From the NCBI RefSeq assembly GCF_027244095.1, contig NC_069660.1, positions 109,778,834-109,842,833 on the forward strand: a stretch of DNA of 64,000 nt, written 5' to 3'. This document shows, one piece after another, positions 23,067-34,407 of the stretch. The DNA is from Hemicordylus capensis (lineage: Eukaryota > Chordata > Lepidosauria > Squamata > Cordylidae). A model generated the notes under the pieces. It made no database searches, had not been told where the DNA came from, and was given only the letters and a program-made list of their open reading frames with translations. The translations under genes were made by a program, and so were the position numbers. How positions within the stretch are numbered: position 1 is the stretch's first letter; each line of letters starts with the position of its first letter.

Positions 23067-23655
23067 ATTTTTAAAATGATACATCACATCAGTGTTCCAT
23101 TAATTTCTTTCCCCAAAACGTAACCAGAAATACAAGCAAGTCTAGATACTAACTATTCTTTCTCTACAAAACACAATCAGCAAGTGAAGAGTTCCAACTA
23201 TCATACATTTGTCTTGCCACATGGGAACAGGCAAATGCTGTGGAAGTGGTGTTGTATGCAGCTCACATTACATTTTAGCAAAAGACCACTTACTGACTTA
23301 AGCCAAGCAAATGGAAACTTGCTGAAAACAGCAGAGCTACTCAGGTGTCACAAATATAGTTTAAAGACAATGAGGTTGTTCAGGTGTAAATAGGCCTAAT
23401 TTGGCATGCAAAGCCTTTATTGTTGTCAAGAATACAGAAGCTGAAATGTTGCTAATTCAGGGGCCAAAGGTTGAATTTGTAGTTAGAAGGGAGGAAATGT
23501 CCTGGATACTTGCAAACTGACAGAAACTGTAGAAAATACAAAACATTACTATTCTATACTATGACAGTTTTCAGAACAGAACACTGGCTGACAAGTCCCA
23601 CATGTTCTGATTAACTGTCCATGCTGCTGCAGACATCTAAAATTATCCATGCCCA

Positions 23656-24016
23656 CAGGGGCATATCTAGGGTAGGGCAGGCAGGGCACGTGCCCCGGGC
23701 GCCACTTGAAGGGGGGCACCATTTTGTAAAATTAAATTTTTTTTTAAAGACTGCCGAAAACAAAATGGCCACCGTGCATGGTCAAATGGCCTCTGTGAGG
23801 CCCTAGATCATGCCAGGCCTTGCAGAGGCCAATTGAGCATGCACGGTGGCCATTTTGTTTTCAGCAGCTATTTTTTTAAAAAAAGATTATTTTTAAAAAT
23901 GGCCACTGCACATGCTCAAATGGTCCCTGCGAGGCCCTAGAGGCCAGTGGGGGGGAGGGGGAACCTTTGAAGACACCCCCCCAACAGCCTTTAGGAAGCC
24001 CTCTGAAGGGGCTACA

Positions 24017-24076
<60 letters not shown>

Positions 24077-24752
24077 TGACACTATACACATATTCAGATT
24101 GACACTATGTACAGAGAATCAGGGCTTGTGAATACTGAGCTGAAGCTTATGAGCTAGGATTTTATTCATTTGCTCTTACTTTGCTTCTTGTGATAAGCGA
24201 GTTAAATGTGATGTCTTAATAATATGGCTATTAATGGTGAGTTTGTCTTTGAATCCATGTAAAATCCTTAGTATTATCGCCCACTGGGAGTTTCTTGCTC
24301 TCTTTCTCTCATTTTAACTGTCTTTCTGAAAAACTATAATATATTCCAAGCAGTGACACAGTTTACTCTGCATATCCTTTAATTATTTTCCAGAGTATCT
24401 GGGAAAAGTCCAATTCTCCATTCAATTTTAAAACTTATGTAATAGTGATGCTACAATGCATAGTAGAGAATTAGACAGGAACTTCTGTTTAGTTTTCCAA
24501 GTACACCTCCACATAGTATTTGGGTATTTCATGAGCCCCAGCATACTGAAATTTGTAGTTTTCCAGCCCTTTTTGGTCTGGCTTCATCCACTGCTAAATC
24601 GTTTTTGAAATATTAAAAGATTAACGAGCTTGACTTGTATTTTTCAGCTGATATTATAGTAAAGTTATCTGAAAGATGGGTGTTAGATGTTTGGACAGGG
24701 GGCGCAATTTCAGTGTTTGCCCTAGGCACTATTTCTCCTAGATACGCCTCTG
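23656..24752. mobile_element. Non-autonomous hAT element, 1.1 kb
   Basis: Ends are CAGGGGCATATCTAGGG and, inverted, CAGAGGCGTATCTAGGAG. Perfect 8-bp duplication catgccca at 23648-23655 and 24753-24760. It holds a hairpin (aaaatggccaccgtgcatg against catgcacggtggccatttt) and a TA microsatellite. No transposase. Confidence 0.9.
24019..24073. repeat. (TA)n microsatellite
   Basis: About 27 TA dinucleotides inside the hAT element. Confidence 0.95.
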
Positions 24753-24953
24753 CATGCCCACATTGCTAAACAGCAAGGCTGTGCTGTTACTACTTACCAT
24801 TGCATAACTGAATGTTGTGATAATGCAAGACATGTTGCAATGTGTGATCATGCACTGGTAAATAGCTCTGTTGTGCAGCAATGTGGACATGTGTTTTAGA
24901 CTCCTGAAGTGACATGTGTGGTTCAGAACTACCTGCATTACACTGCCAGTATG

Positions 24954-25772
24954 TAGGGGTCTGCACGGAACTGGCTGGCCCGGTTCAGTTTGAATACGGA
25001 CTGGACTCGAAACAGACCGGCCAAGTTCAGTCCGGCCCCTATTGACACCACCCCCCCGGTCTGGTCCGGTCCGGGGACGGTTCGCGATTATTATTATTAT
25101 TTTATTTTTATTTTTTAATTTTTTTAAAAATAAAATAAAATAATATCTGTATTTAAGGGGAAATACCCTACAGTGGGCTTCCTGTAGGCCATGGGGGGGG
25201 GTGTCTGCGAAGGTCCCCCATCCCCACACCAGCCTCTGAAATCACCACCGCGGCTGGGTAAAAGGGCCTCTTTTGGGTCCATTCGGTCCTCCTAACTGTG
25301 TGTGGCGGCCATTTTGGCCACCGCCGTGCATTTGCGCATGTGTGGCAGCCATTTTGTTTTTCCAAAATGGCCACTGTACATGCACAAATGACCTCTGTGA
25401 GGCCGTGGGCCATGCCCAATCTCGCAGAGGCCATTTATGCATGTGTGGTGGCAGCCAAAATGGCCGGCACACGCCGTTACAAGGCCTGAATGGGCCGAAA
25501 AGAGGTCTTTTCACCCGGCCACGGCAGTGATTTGAGAGGCTGGCAGGGGGGTGGGGAAACATTTGTGGACCCCCCTGTGGCCTACAGGAAGCCCCCCAAA
25601 GGGGCTACAGGTATTTTTATTTTATTTTTTAAAGTTTTTTTTAAAATTCATGGACTTTTCCAGAGGTCTGGTTCCGGTCCGGACAGAACCCGGGAGGGGG
25701 GTTGGTTCAATCCCGAACCCCTGAACCTCCAGACTGAACCCCCAAACCTCTGGACTGGTCCGCACATCCCTA
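24954..25772. mobile_element. hAT-type MITE (TAGGGATGTGCA family), copy 6, 819 bp
   Basis: Starts TAGGGGTCTGCACGGAAC and ends GGTCCGCACATCCCTA. Perfect 8-bp duplication ccagtatg at 24946-24953 and 25773-25780. Most of its length folds back on itself, including cctacagtgggcttcctgta against tacaggaagccccccaaagg. The core hairpin resembles the one in the element at 23656. Confidence 0.9.
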
Positions 25773-26199
25773 CCAGTATGTGTTTCCAAGATTAAAAGAA
25801 AACAGAGAGGTCTGGTTCAGATATTACATGGAATCATGATTTAATGCTGGCACTTTTCTCATACACAGGAACAAAATGGTTAGTGATGACAGTTGTTCCA
25901 TAAAAGAGGTTTCTGGGTGTTTTTTTTTTAAACTTTCATGGGAGATGATTACCACCTTCCGAGGAATGAAGTAGTTCCCTATATTAAATTTTTAGCATTT
26001 TTCAAACATTATGTTTAAGTATGTTGTGTGCTGTCTTGTTTCTTACTGCAAAATATGGCATATCAATAAATAATAATAAATCTTTACTGTTATACACCAA
26101 AGATCTTGTAGTTAAAATTGAACAAAAATTGCATACGAAGAAAGGAGCAAAAATTGCATATAAAGAATGGTCTGCTTTCATCTTGTATTATTTTCTAAC

Positions 26200-26465
26200 A
26201 ATACACTCAGCAAGAGGTGGCTCTCCTATAATTAGCAAGGGGAGAGAAACTGTCCATATCAGCCTCCTCCCTCTGCACAGCATCTTTCTAGTGGCTATTG
26301 AGGGTGCCCACCCTATGTTCCTTGTTTAAACTGTAAGCCCTTTCAGGACAGGCAACCATCTTATTCCTTTTTCTATGTAAACTGTTTGCGGAATCTTATT
26401 CCTTTTTTTGATGTAAACTGCTTGGGGAATCTTATTCAAAGCAATATATATTTTAAATATTTATC
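26200..26465 (+). mobile_element. SINE-like element with internal duplication
   Basis: Contains the family order aaggggagagaaactgtcc, ctagtggctattgagggtgc, aaactgtaagccctttcagg and acaggcaaccatcttattcc. The end segment (cttattcctttttctatgta and aaactgtttgcggaatcttattc) is present twice. Confidence 0.55.
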
Positions 26466-26485
26466 ACCAAAAAACCCTAGTTTTG

Positions 26486-26488
<3 letters not shown>

Positions 26489-26562
<74 letters not shown>

Positions 26563-26574
26563 GACACACACACA
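26489..26574. repeat. (TA)n(CA)n compound microsatellite
   Basis: About 24 TA followed by about 17 CA-type dinucleotides, adjoining the SINE end. Confidence 0.95.
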
Positions 26575-27097
26575 CCTGGGACTTATAAAATAAAATAATA
26601 TAAAACCAATAATAAAATCTTAATAAACACATACAAATGGAACACACACAGCCAAAATTTTAAAAAGAGCAGGGGCCAACTCACTGACAGAAAGCCCTGA
26701 ATAAAAGGGCAGTCTTCGCTTAACCTCCTAAAGGCTAGGGTACACCTAGTGTACCCAGGTATTCATGGCCGTGTGAATCCCTCCAACCCAGTCCACTCAA
26801 ATCCAAGTAACCCAGATCTTCTACCCTGCTTTTACCCAGGTAGGATGAACAGTGAGTACTCCTATCATGACATTTTAGTAATCTGGGTGTATTTGCCTTT
26901 GATAGCAGGTCTTGGGAAGCAGCATCCATGTGGACAATAGAACTCTCTGGCTACAGGGGCTGCCAAACTGTGAATGTACCACTCTGCAAAGCACATTCTA
27001 GGATCATTTGGTTGCAATGCCTTTAGTGGTGCTGGGTCCACCTCTTGCCTCTTTGCGGCCAGTCAGAGTAGAACTGATTATGTAATGAAGGTTGTCA
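26575..27097. other. No gene or clear element
   Basis: Intronic sequence without recognised features. Confidence 0.5.
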
Positions 27098-27105
27098 GTC
27101 TATAG

Positions 27106-27413
27106 TAGGAATGTGCACAAAGCATTGTGTGCACATCTGGGGGAGGGCGAGAGTAGATACTTTAGAAGGAGGAAGGCAGGTCTTACTCGCCCCTCCATCA
27201 TTCACCACCGCCCCAGTACAGTGCTGTTGGGATTAAACGCCACATGTGCGGCTGCTGGGAGGAAATGGCATCTGAGCATGTGCTGATGCCCTCTTGAGTG
27301 GTGAGCAACACCATGAGCCCCCGCTCGTCCCCACCAAAATGATTTGCGAGGGCAGATCGAAGTGTTTTGGCACCTTGAAATAGAGGTACTGAAATGCTTC
27401 ATGTACATCCCTA
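27106..27413. mobile_element. hAT-type MITE (TAGGGATGTGCA family), copy 7, 308 bp
   Basis: Starts TAGGAATGTGCACAAAGC and ends CATGTACATCCCTA. Perfect 8-bp duplication gtctatag at 27098-27105 and 27414-27421. It lies about 240 bases from an LRRIQ3-like splice donor. Confidence 0.9.
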
Positions 27414-27657
27414 GTCTATAGTGGCACACAATGCATGCTGGGATAGCACGTTTAATCCTTGGAGGATTAAACCATATAAATACCCATATAAATTTCAGGT
27501 AAAGAAATGGCTGCTGCCTGAATTGTCTGTGTACTGAGTTTGCAGATTTTTTGCTCATCTGTGACTATGAGGGTAGGGAGTTCTTTACGCCCCCTCAAAC
27601 CACCCTCATATGATCATCTGAAAGGGCTCAATGAGTAATCAAGAAAAGTAAACATAC

Positions 27658-28381
27658 CTCTGCTCTTGAACATGTTTCAACACCTCTTTCCGCTGTTTCT
27701 GTTCTTCTAGATTTGCTTTAATCATTCCTCTTTTTCTTGCTCTGATTTCTTCTCCTCTCCTCCAGCCATCCAGGCTTAATAAGCCTCGTGCCAAAGAAGT
27801 ATGCTGAGTGCTGAAGCCTTGAATGAATGTACGTTCCATTGCCTTCGCATCCTTGCTTTCTAAAAATCTAGCATACCTTTGTCTCATCTTACTATCTAAT
27901 ATTTTTCTGTTCTGCTTATTCTCCTTCATAATATCATGCAGCGTCATTTTCTCTTCTTCAAATGTCCTCTGAATGGTATCTATCTTTTCATCATGTAAAT
28001 GATCAATATAGTCTTTACCTTCATTTTTAGAAATCAGCATTCGCATAGCTTCCCGCTCCTTTTGAAGCTGGATATCCCAGCTCTGACTTTCCAAGTATGC
28101 TTTATCAATGGCACACAATGGGCGAAGTCGTATAGTTCCAAATGCTCTAGCAAAGGTCCTCTTCTCAATACAACCTGTGTCATGTATGGGCATAGGCTGT
28201 GGGAAAGGACGCATGAAATAACGCAAGCCATGCACAGCATCAAAAAAATCTTTTTCTTTCTCTGTGTACTTTTGCAGCTCATCAAACACTGAATAGAAAG
28301 GCATTCTGTATCCTGAAAGCCTAAATTTAGTTATTAGCTCATCCTCTTCTTTGGTTTCCATTTTCTTCCAATCCAAGAGAT
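27658..28381 (-). CDS. LRRIQ3: Large coding exon of LRRIQ3-like host gene, charged helical region
   Basis: This 724-base exon is open throughout and encodes about 241 residues. It begins after a tag acceptor with DLLDWKKMETKEEDE and ends at a gtatgt donor. An early segment (KFRLSGYRMPFYSVFDEL) is followed by a proline-rich patch (MRPFPQPMPIHDTG) and then a long K/E/R/Q-rich helix, probably coiled coil, containing LARGLLSLD and EEQKQRKEVLKHVQEQR. The same order, an FRIS..LPIY-type segment, then a YPQPI-type patch, then an RGLLKID motif within charged helix, is how I remember mammalian LRRIQ3. The protein is poorly characterised; intracellular and possibly testis or cilium related is only an inference. 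The exon ends two bases into an arginine codon, completed by the first base of the exon at 21473. It is the strongest evidence of a functional host gene here. Confidence 0.85.
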
Positions 28382-29349
28382 CTAACATGAAACAGGTAAA
28401 TCATTACAATTTCTTCTCCACAAAACATTTAAATTTATTAACATTTTTTATTACGAGGTAACAATGCATTTAGTATTATCACCCAAACAATTGTTTTCCA
28501 TCTGAAAGATCAGATAACTAAAAAACAAAGTTCTTCCAACAGACTTTTGGGCCATAATTATTGGGCTTACAAAGCTAGTCAGAATAATTCTTGGTGCTGA
28601 AAGAGCCTGTAACCTGTACTTAAAATTTTTGAAAACTACATATTCAATGTTGGTCAAGCTTATTTACTTTTTACATGATTGTACATACATGTCACAGAGA
28701 ATGACCTTGACCAGTTAGTTGTTGCAGCAAAGTTCCATGAAACCAATACAAGAAGTTGGTCATAACTAGGGATGTGTAGAATGCTTCAACATCAAAACAT
28801 TTCAACTTGAAACCAGCTGTTTTGGGTGTTTTTAGTTCAAAACACCCTCTAAATAAAGGGCCTGCTTTGAGCTCGGAATGAAACAAACCTGTTCCAACTG
28901 AAACATTTCAGTGTTTTGAGCACCATTTTTGAGGTCTGTTTTCCCCTTGCACTGGCTTCCAATTGGCTTGAGACCTCCTTGCTTCTTGGTTGGCATTTAT
29001 CATACAAATCAAGTATTGGTATGGGCAACTGTTCACCCAATTGGCTGGGGGAGGGGGGGAGGAACACAAAAGGAAGGAATTTCAAAATGTATTCAAAGAG
29101 GCTGGGAGGCAAAGAGATCCATTGTACTGTGCCTGAAGAGGATTCATTAGGAGAAACGGAAGGAAGGTTTGATTTTGTGGTTTTCATTTCTCAGCACTGA
29201 GTATAATATGCTATGCTATTGTTGCTATAACTATCTGGTTTTGATGGATCTCAGAATGACAAAGGAAGAACATGGGTGCCAACTTTCCTTGAGTTGTGGT
29301 TTGTTTTGTTTGTGAGATAGTGTTGTGGCAAGAAATTGACAATGGCAGC

Positions 29350-29351
<2 letters not shown>

Positions 29352-29438
<87 letters not shown>
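29352..29438. repeat. (GT)n(GA)n compound microsatellite
   Basis: About 21 GT then about 21 GA dinucleotides inside the hAT-type element. Confidence 0.95.
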
Positions 29439-29439
<1 letters not shown>

Positions 29440-30003
29440 AAGTAATGTTTTCGTGATTGATGTGATGAGCTCCATGTCTGACCTTGAGATTAACTTGTGC
29501 TTCACTTAGTGCTCTGGTTTGTTCTGCAGTCTGCATTGCTAAGTGTACTCAGTCAAACTGTGGCTCACATTGCTCTAATTGAGCTTATGGCTATGCTTGC
29601 TGCTAAGGATGCAGCTGTGGCAGCTACTGCAGTGCTAGGAAGTACAGAGTCATAACCATGTGAGAGAGCAACTTGTGCCAATGATGTTACTTCACTGTGG
29701 CTGGCAGTGGATTCTGGGACAGTTATTATTTTTTGGCCATTTTTGGACTGTGTTTGAAAAGTGTTTACCATATTGGGAGGGACAAATTTCCTTTTACTGT
29801 ATGCTTCTGCAGTGTTTTTCAAGGCAGGGTTGCAAATGCAAAATGCATTGCAATTTGCAGTGCAAAACTTGTGTACAGAGCACTCTGTGAGTGCAGCTTG
29901 TTTCAGCCATAGGGAACAATGGAGAAACTCTGAACACCCCATTGTTCCACATGGGTAGCTCCTAGGGACACCAAAGCAGGTTGTTTCGTAGGGCATTATA
30001 GGT

Positions 30004-30451
30004 CCCAACATTTCAGTCATAAACTGGCTGAATATTAGGTCATATATTTTTACCTAAGTTTAGGAGAGCATTGAACCCTTGCTCGTTTGAATGCCCTTCC
30101 TTCTGCACTCCTAGACGGGAAATATAAACGAGTTCCGTATGCATAGAGTCAATGCCCTTGTGGCTCAGGGGATATAGAGTCAGTTGTTCATGTTATTCTC
30201 TATTGTCAATTTTATAGGGATGCTCGTATTAAGTTCATTGCTCCTCTCTTAAAGAATCATCCTGGCCATATGGATCAATTTTACTTGGACTTCTTGCTGT
30301 CAAATTTTAAATCTGTTATCTATATTAACGTGGCCAAGTTTTGTTTTGTTACATCCAAACTTCGTAGAGTTAACAACTTGAATATTTTGTAAATTATAAA
30401 TATATTATTTTAAATGTTAAGCTGGTCTAAGGACCATAATAAACTTACTAC
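30004..30451 (+). mobile_element. 5'-truncated I/Vingi-like LINE with 15-bp target duplication
   Basis: The flanking repeat tagggcattataggt is identical at 29989-30003 and 30452-30466. The interior resembles the last part of the LINE at 52850 (ccatatggatcaattttact then tggccaagttttgttttg) and ends ggaccataataaacttacta. Related tails end at about 56035 and 63115. LINE clade name is tentative. Confidence 0.75.
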
Positions 30452-30519
30452 TAGGGCATTATAGGTGCTACCTGCCACACAACTGACAAAAGAACTGGGC
30501 AAGTGGGCAATTTTTAACA

Positions 30520-31045
30520 ATTTTTTAAGCTTTCCTCAAACCTTTTCCAAGCTCAGGAAGCCAAAATGTGGTTGCCAGAACTGGGCATTAAGTAATACTA
30601 ACAGTAGAAAATCAGAACATTCAGAGGGACTTCACAAAAATGAGGAGGCATGTAATGATTCTATAACCATACATATCATAGTTATCAATCTGTTATTAGT
30701 GATCTGTGAATTGGTTCTGGCATTTGCAGCACACAAAGAGATCCAGAGGCTTTTCTCACAAGCAGCCCTACCCAGGTTTAGGCAACCCCAATTTATAACC
30801 TTTCCCCAAATCTTTTCCAAGCTCAGGGAACTGAAATATGGCTGCCAGAACTGGGCATGAAAAACAGTAGCAAACCAGAACATTCAGAGCGACTACAAAA
30901 ATGAGGAGGCATGCAATGATTCTAGAACCATACATATTAGAGTTATGAATGTTATTAGTGATCTGTGAATTGGTTCTGACATTTGTAGCACACACAGAGA
31001 TGCAGAGGCTGTTCACACTAGCAGCTTTACCCAGGCTTGGTCAGT
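30520..31045. repeat. Direct duplication of a 260-270-bp segment
   Basis: The segments near 30541 and 30811 share ttttccaagctcagg, those near 30691 and 30950 share tgttattagtgatctgtgaa, so offsets are 270 and 259. Each copy ends with agaggctnttctcacaagcag-like sequence. Confidence 0.75.
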
Positions 31046-31467
31046 CCTACCAGGGTAGGGCTGCTTGTGTGAAGTACTGGGTTCAAGGCCGATCCCAGCA
31101 CTGCCTCTCTGTGTGGCCCTGGAGTTTTACCTGGTCCTTTAAAAGGGCACAAGCATGCCCTTTTATCCAGATCTGAGGTTGTGTGTCACAAAGCTGGGTG
31201 CCTAAAACACCCAGTTGGAGGGGAAATCCCTCAGTGTACCGTGCTCATTGCACAATGCATTTAGGGATCTCTGGAGGCTGGGATGCATTTCCCCCGGCTT
31301 CCAGATGGCCGCACAACTCCCGGGAGAGCCACTCATGTGAATGCCAAAGCCACACAGCCAGGAGACAGCTGGGACAACAAGAAGTTCATCTAGGGGGAAG
31401 GTAAGCTGGTTCTTGCCTTTCCCCCACATACTCCCCACCAGGCTGCAATGCTTGTGAGAACAACCTT
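31006..31467. mobile_element. Possible Harbinger-type MITE
   Basis: Starts AGGCTGTTCACACTAGCAG and, read inverted from the right, AAGGTTGTTCTCACAAGCAT. A gcag tetramer flanks both sides, too short to be decisive. The left end overlaps the duplication above. Confidence 0.4.
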
Positions 31468-31639
31468 GCAGTATTTCCACTAAAATTAGTTTTATCATTC
31501 ACTAGCTAACTTTCTGCAAGGTCAGTAGTCTATGTCTTACTGATAATGTATTCCACGTGCTCGTTACTCTCCACATCTTATATATGTATTACCCAGCTAT
31601 ACCACACTGTTTTCATTTAAGTTCACCTGCTAGTGGTCA

Positions 31640-32645
31640 CCATTAATTAATTAATTTTAGCACACATATATACCACCCACTACCAAAGCCTCTAGGCAGT
31701 TTAGAACAAAACAAACAAACAAATAACGCATTTAAAACATATATAATGTTTGAAGTTAAAACAATCAAAATTCAACGAAGAAACTTCAACTAAAAAGCTT
31801 GGCTGAATAAATGTGACTTCAGTTGTTTCCTATAATCTATTGGGGATGGAGCAGCTCTAATCTCAGCAGGAAGTGTGTTCCACAGCCCTGGGGCAACTAC
31901 AGAGAAGGCTTGTCTCTGAGCCACCACCAGACGAGCTGGTGGCAGCCTCAGATGAACCTCCGCTGATTATCTTAATAGGCGGCAGGATTCATAATGAGGA
32001 AGGCGTTCTTTTAAATACCATGAGCCCAAGCTATTAAGGGCTTTATAGATAATAATCAGCACTTTATATTTTGCCCAGAAACCTACTGGGAGCCAGTGTC
32101 GTTTTTTCAAAACAGGAGTGATACAATTTCTTTGAGACAACCTGGAGACCAACCTGGCAGTTGCATTCTTCACCAATTGCAGTTTCCAGACTACGTACAA
32201 AGGCAGCCCCACATAGAGTGCATTGCAGTAGTCAAGCCTGGAGGTGACTAGCATGTGCCCCACTAACTTGAGGTCACTCACTTCCAGGTAAGGGCGCAGT
32301 TGGAGTATCAACCAAAGCTGATAAAAAGCACTCCTGGCCACCGCCTCCACCTGAGCTTTCAAAGAGAGAGTTAGGTCCAGAAGCACTCTCAGACTCTGAA
32401 CCTGTTCCATATGGGGTGTGTAATCCCAACTAGAACTGGCAGATCTATCCCATCCCCTGAATTGCAGTTCCTTACAATGAGCACCTCCATTTTGTTTGGA
32501 TTAAGCCTCAGTTTGTTCTCCCTCATCCAGCCCATCACTGCCTGCAGGCAGGCGTTTAGAGAAGTTATGCCATTACATGATAAAGCTGACATGGAGAAAT
32601 AGTTCTGGCTGTCATCAATGTACTGATAGCACACTGCACCAAATT
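31640..32645 (-). mobile_element. L2-type LINE fragment, C-terminal RT region and 3' end
   Basis: On the minus strand a YQYIDDSQNYFS motif (YADD box altered to YIDD) near 32610 is followed by LRLNPNKMEVLIV and then, at 31967-32410, a 147-codon open stretch with VEAVARSAFYQLWLI, TSRLDYCNALYVGLPL and KKRHWLPVGFW. The 3' tail with ctgcctagaggctttggtag lies at about 31670-31700. Same orientation as the LRRIQ3-like gene. Confidence 0.85.
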
Positions 32646-32649
32646 TACA

Positions 32650-34400
32650 CCTGCCATTCCCATTATTTCATTTCTTTTCATTTCATTTTCAATTAAAATA
32701 TTTATACCCCACCCCTACAGCACATGACAGCTTGTGTGGCTCACAACATTACTAAAATAGATACAATGTAAAATAAGACTAATAAAGTTAAACAAATTAA
32801 GTTTTTAAAAGTTAAAAGACCTGGTTAAAACCACAATTAAAATTACATTTTTTTAAAAAAAGTTTCAAATTAAAAGATATTTAAAAAGCTAAAAACTGAG
32901 AACTATTATTGCCTTCTTCTACATCACTCTTTAGGTCTGGGACAAACCATAACTCTCTGTCTGGCTTCAAATCCTTCATCAACACACATTTTCATCACTA
33001 CCTTTCTAGAAGCTATGCAGCCTTGCCTGATCTGTACTAGTCAGGCTTTCTCTCCATCTGCCTTAGACCGCAGGTCCACTAGAGTTCTTTACCATATTTA
33101 ACATTTTTTTTGTTTAAACAGCTTACCAAAGTAACCAAATAAAACTATTCTAGAATATGCCTCCTGAGAGGAGACAATATGTTAAATTTAAACAGGCCCT
33201 TATGTAGATTCTGTCAGTAGAAGCACAGTCTTGCAAATAATTAAAAAACTACTAAAGATAAACCACTCTTCCTGGAATCATCAAAGCTATTGAAGGGAAG
33301 TAGCTAGAATTATTAAGGGAGATGGGAAAGGTAAATTATAAATCAAGCTATTAGAAGAATAAAAGGCTCAGAAGTCTCACAGAAGATTACACAACAGCTG
33401 TAACTTGAGTATTATCCCAACCAGGCATCGTCTGCAACACTATGCTTAAGCTACTTGATTGAATAAATGTTTTTATTGGTTGCCACAATATGGTGTTTAG
33501 CATAAGGTGTTTAACATAATGAACCGTACTTTGTATGCTTTCAGAAAGTGACCTACAAAGCTACCACTAGAAATAATTTGAAGCAGTGTACATGCAACTG
33601 AAATTACAAGTCTGTCCCCCACAACTCCTCTATCCACTGCAGTAAAGAGATTGTGAAGGAGAGTCGTTTTGTACATTTGTATGCATAGAATTTCCTTTTC
33701 ATTAACACGGCATAAAAGATTAATAAGGAAATTCATATTACACATACACATCAGTAGAAATAAATGAAAACTGCTATGTAAGAAGTTCTCTATAATACTA
33801 ATGACAATTTCTGTCAACTTGAATTTGGTTAAAGCACTAATGTGGGGATGGCCAACACATGATCATCCATGGGCTCAAAGAGGTACTATACTTCCAGGGA
33901 CAAGAGATGCATACTTCCTGAGATTCTCAACTTTATTTTTTGTTTTATATCTGTTCAGCTCTCATCAAATTTATTTTTTTAGGTACTATAATTTGAGACT
34001 GCCTGATCCTACGGACCTCATACATTCGAGGCCTGGTAAGGAAACAAAAGCAATTTTCCCCCTCAATAAAAATCTGTCCTAAAATTCTTATTTTCAGTTG
34101 AAGCTGACTACTTTCAAGCCTGGCAAGGGATGTTTTGTCAGCAGAAAGATGCAACAGCTAATCCTGCAAGCTGCTTTATCGGTGCATTTGCACAAATGAT
34201 CCAGTCATAAATCCAGATACCAAGAATTTTCAGCCAGTGACTTATGTTTTGAAACCTACCTCCCCACTATAAAACAGTGGCTGATATCCTGTCTAACAAA
34301 GCATCTATACTTCAAGTGGCTGCAGGGACTCAGTGAGAGTGCCCAGTGATCCTTTACAATCTTAATTATGAGCAGAATTGCACAAGAGTGCCATAACTAA
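32650..34400. other. Intron, no clear element
   Basis: A minus-strand SINE/LINE tail-like piece (gggtggggtataaatatttt, inverted) lies at about 32690-32760. A 106-codon minus frame at 33497-33817 lacks recognised motifs and has no obvious splice sites. Confidence 0.4.
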
Positions 34401-34407
34401 TATTTCA

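Larger units (their letters stand above)
28768..30500. mobile_element. hAT-type element (TAGGGATGTG family), right end not found, split by a LINE
   Basis: Starts TAGGGATGTGTAGAATGC after gtcataac. It continues through Gx-rich microsatellite and sequence such as catagggaacaatggagaaa to gtagggcattataggt, where a LINE inserted (30004-30451), then resumes at gctacctgccacacaac. No CATCCCTA end was located, so 30500 is approximate. Confidence 0.55.

Noticed and set aside
29565-30020. 151-codon minus-strand frame as a gene
   Set aside because: It runs through repeat sequence (hAT element and the edge of a LINE insertion), has an alanine-rich end from simple sequence, and matches no family I know.
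28768-30020. Right end of the hAT element at gtcataaa (30016), which resembles the left flank gtcataac
   Set aside because: The sequence before it is not a CATCCCTA-type end and lies within the LINE insertion, so the match is taken as chance.
33497-33817. Missing LRRIQ3 exon in the long intron
   Set aside because: The frame is open for 106 codons but lacks splice sites of the needed phase and any similarity to the family.
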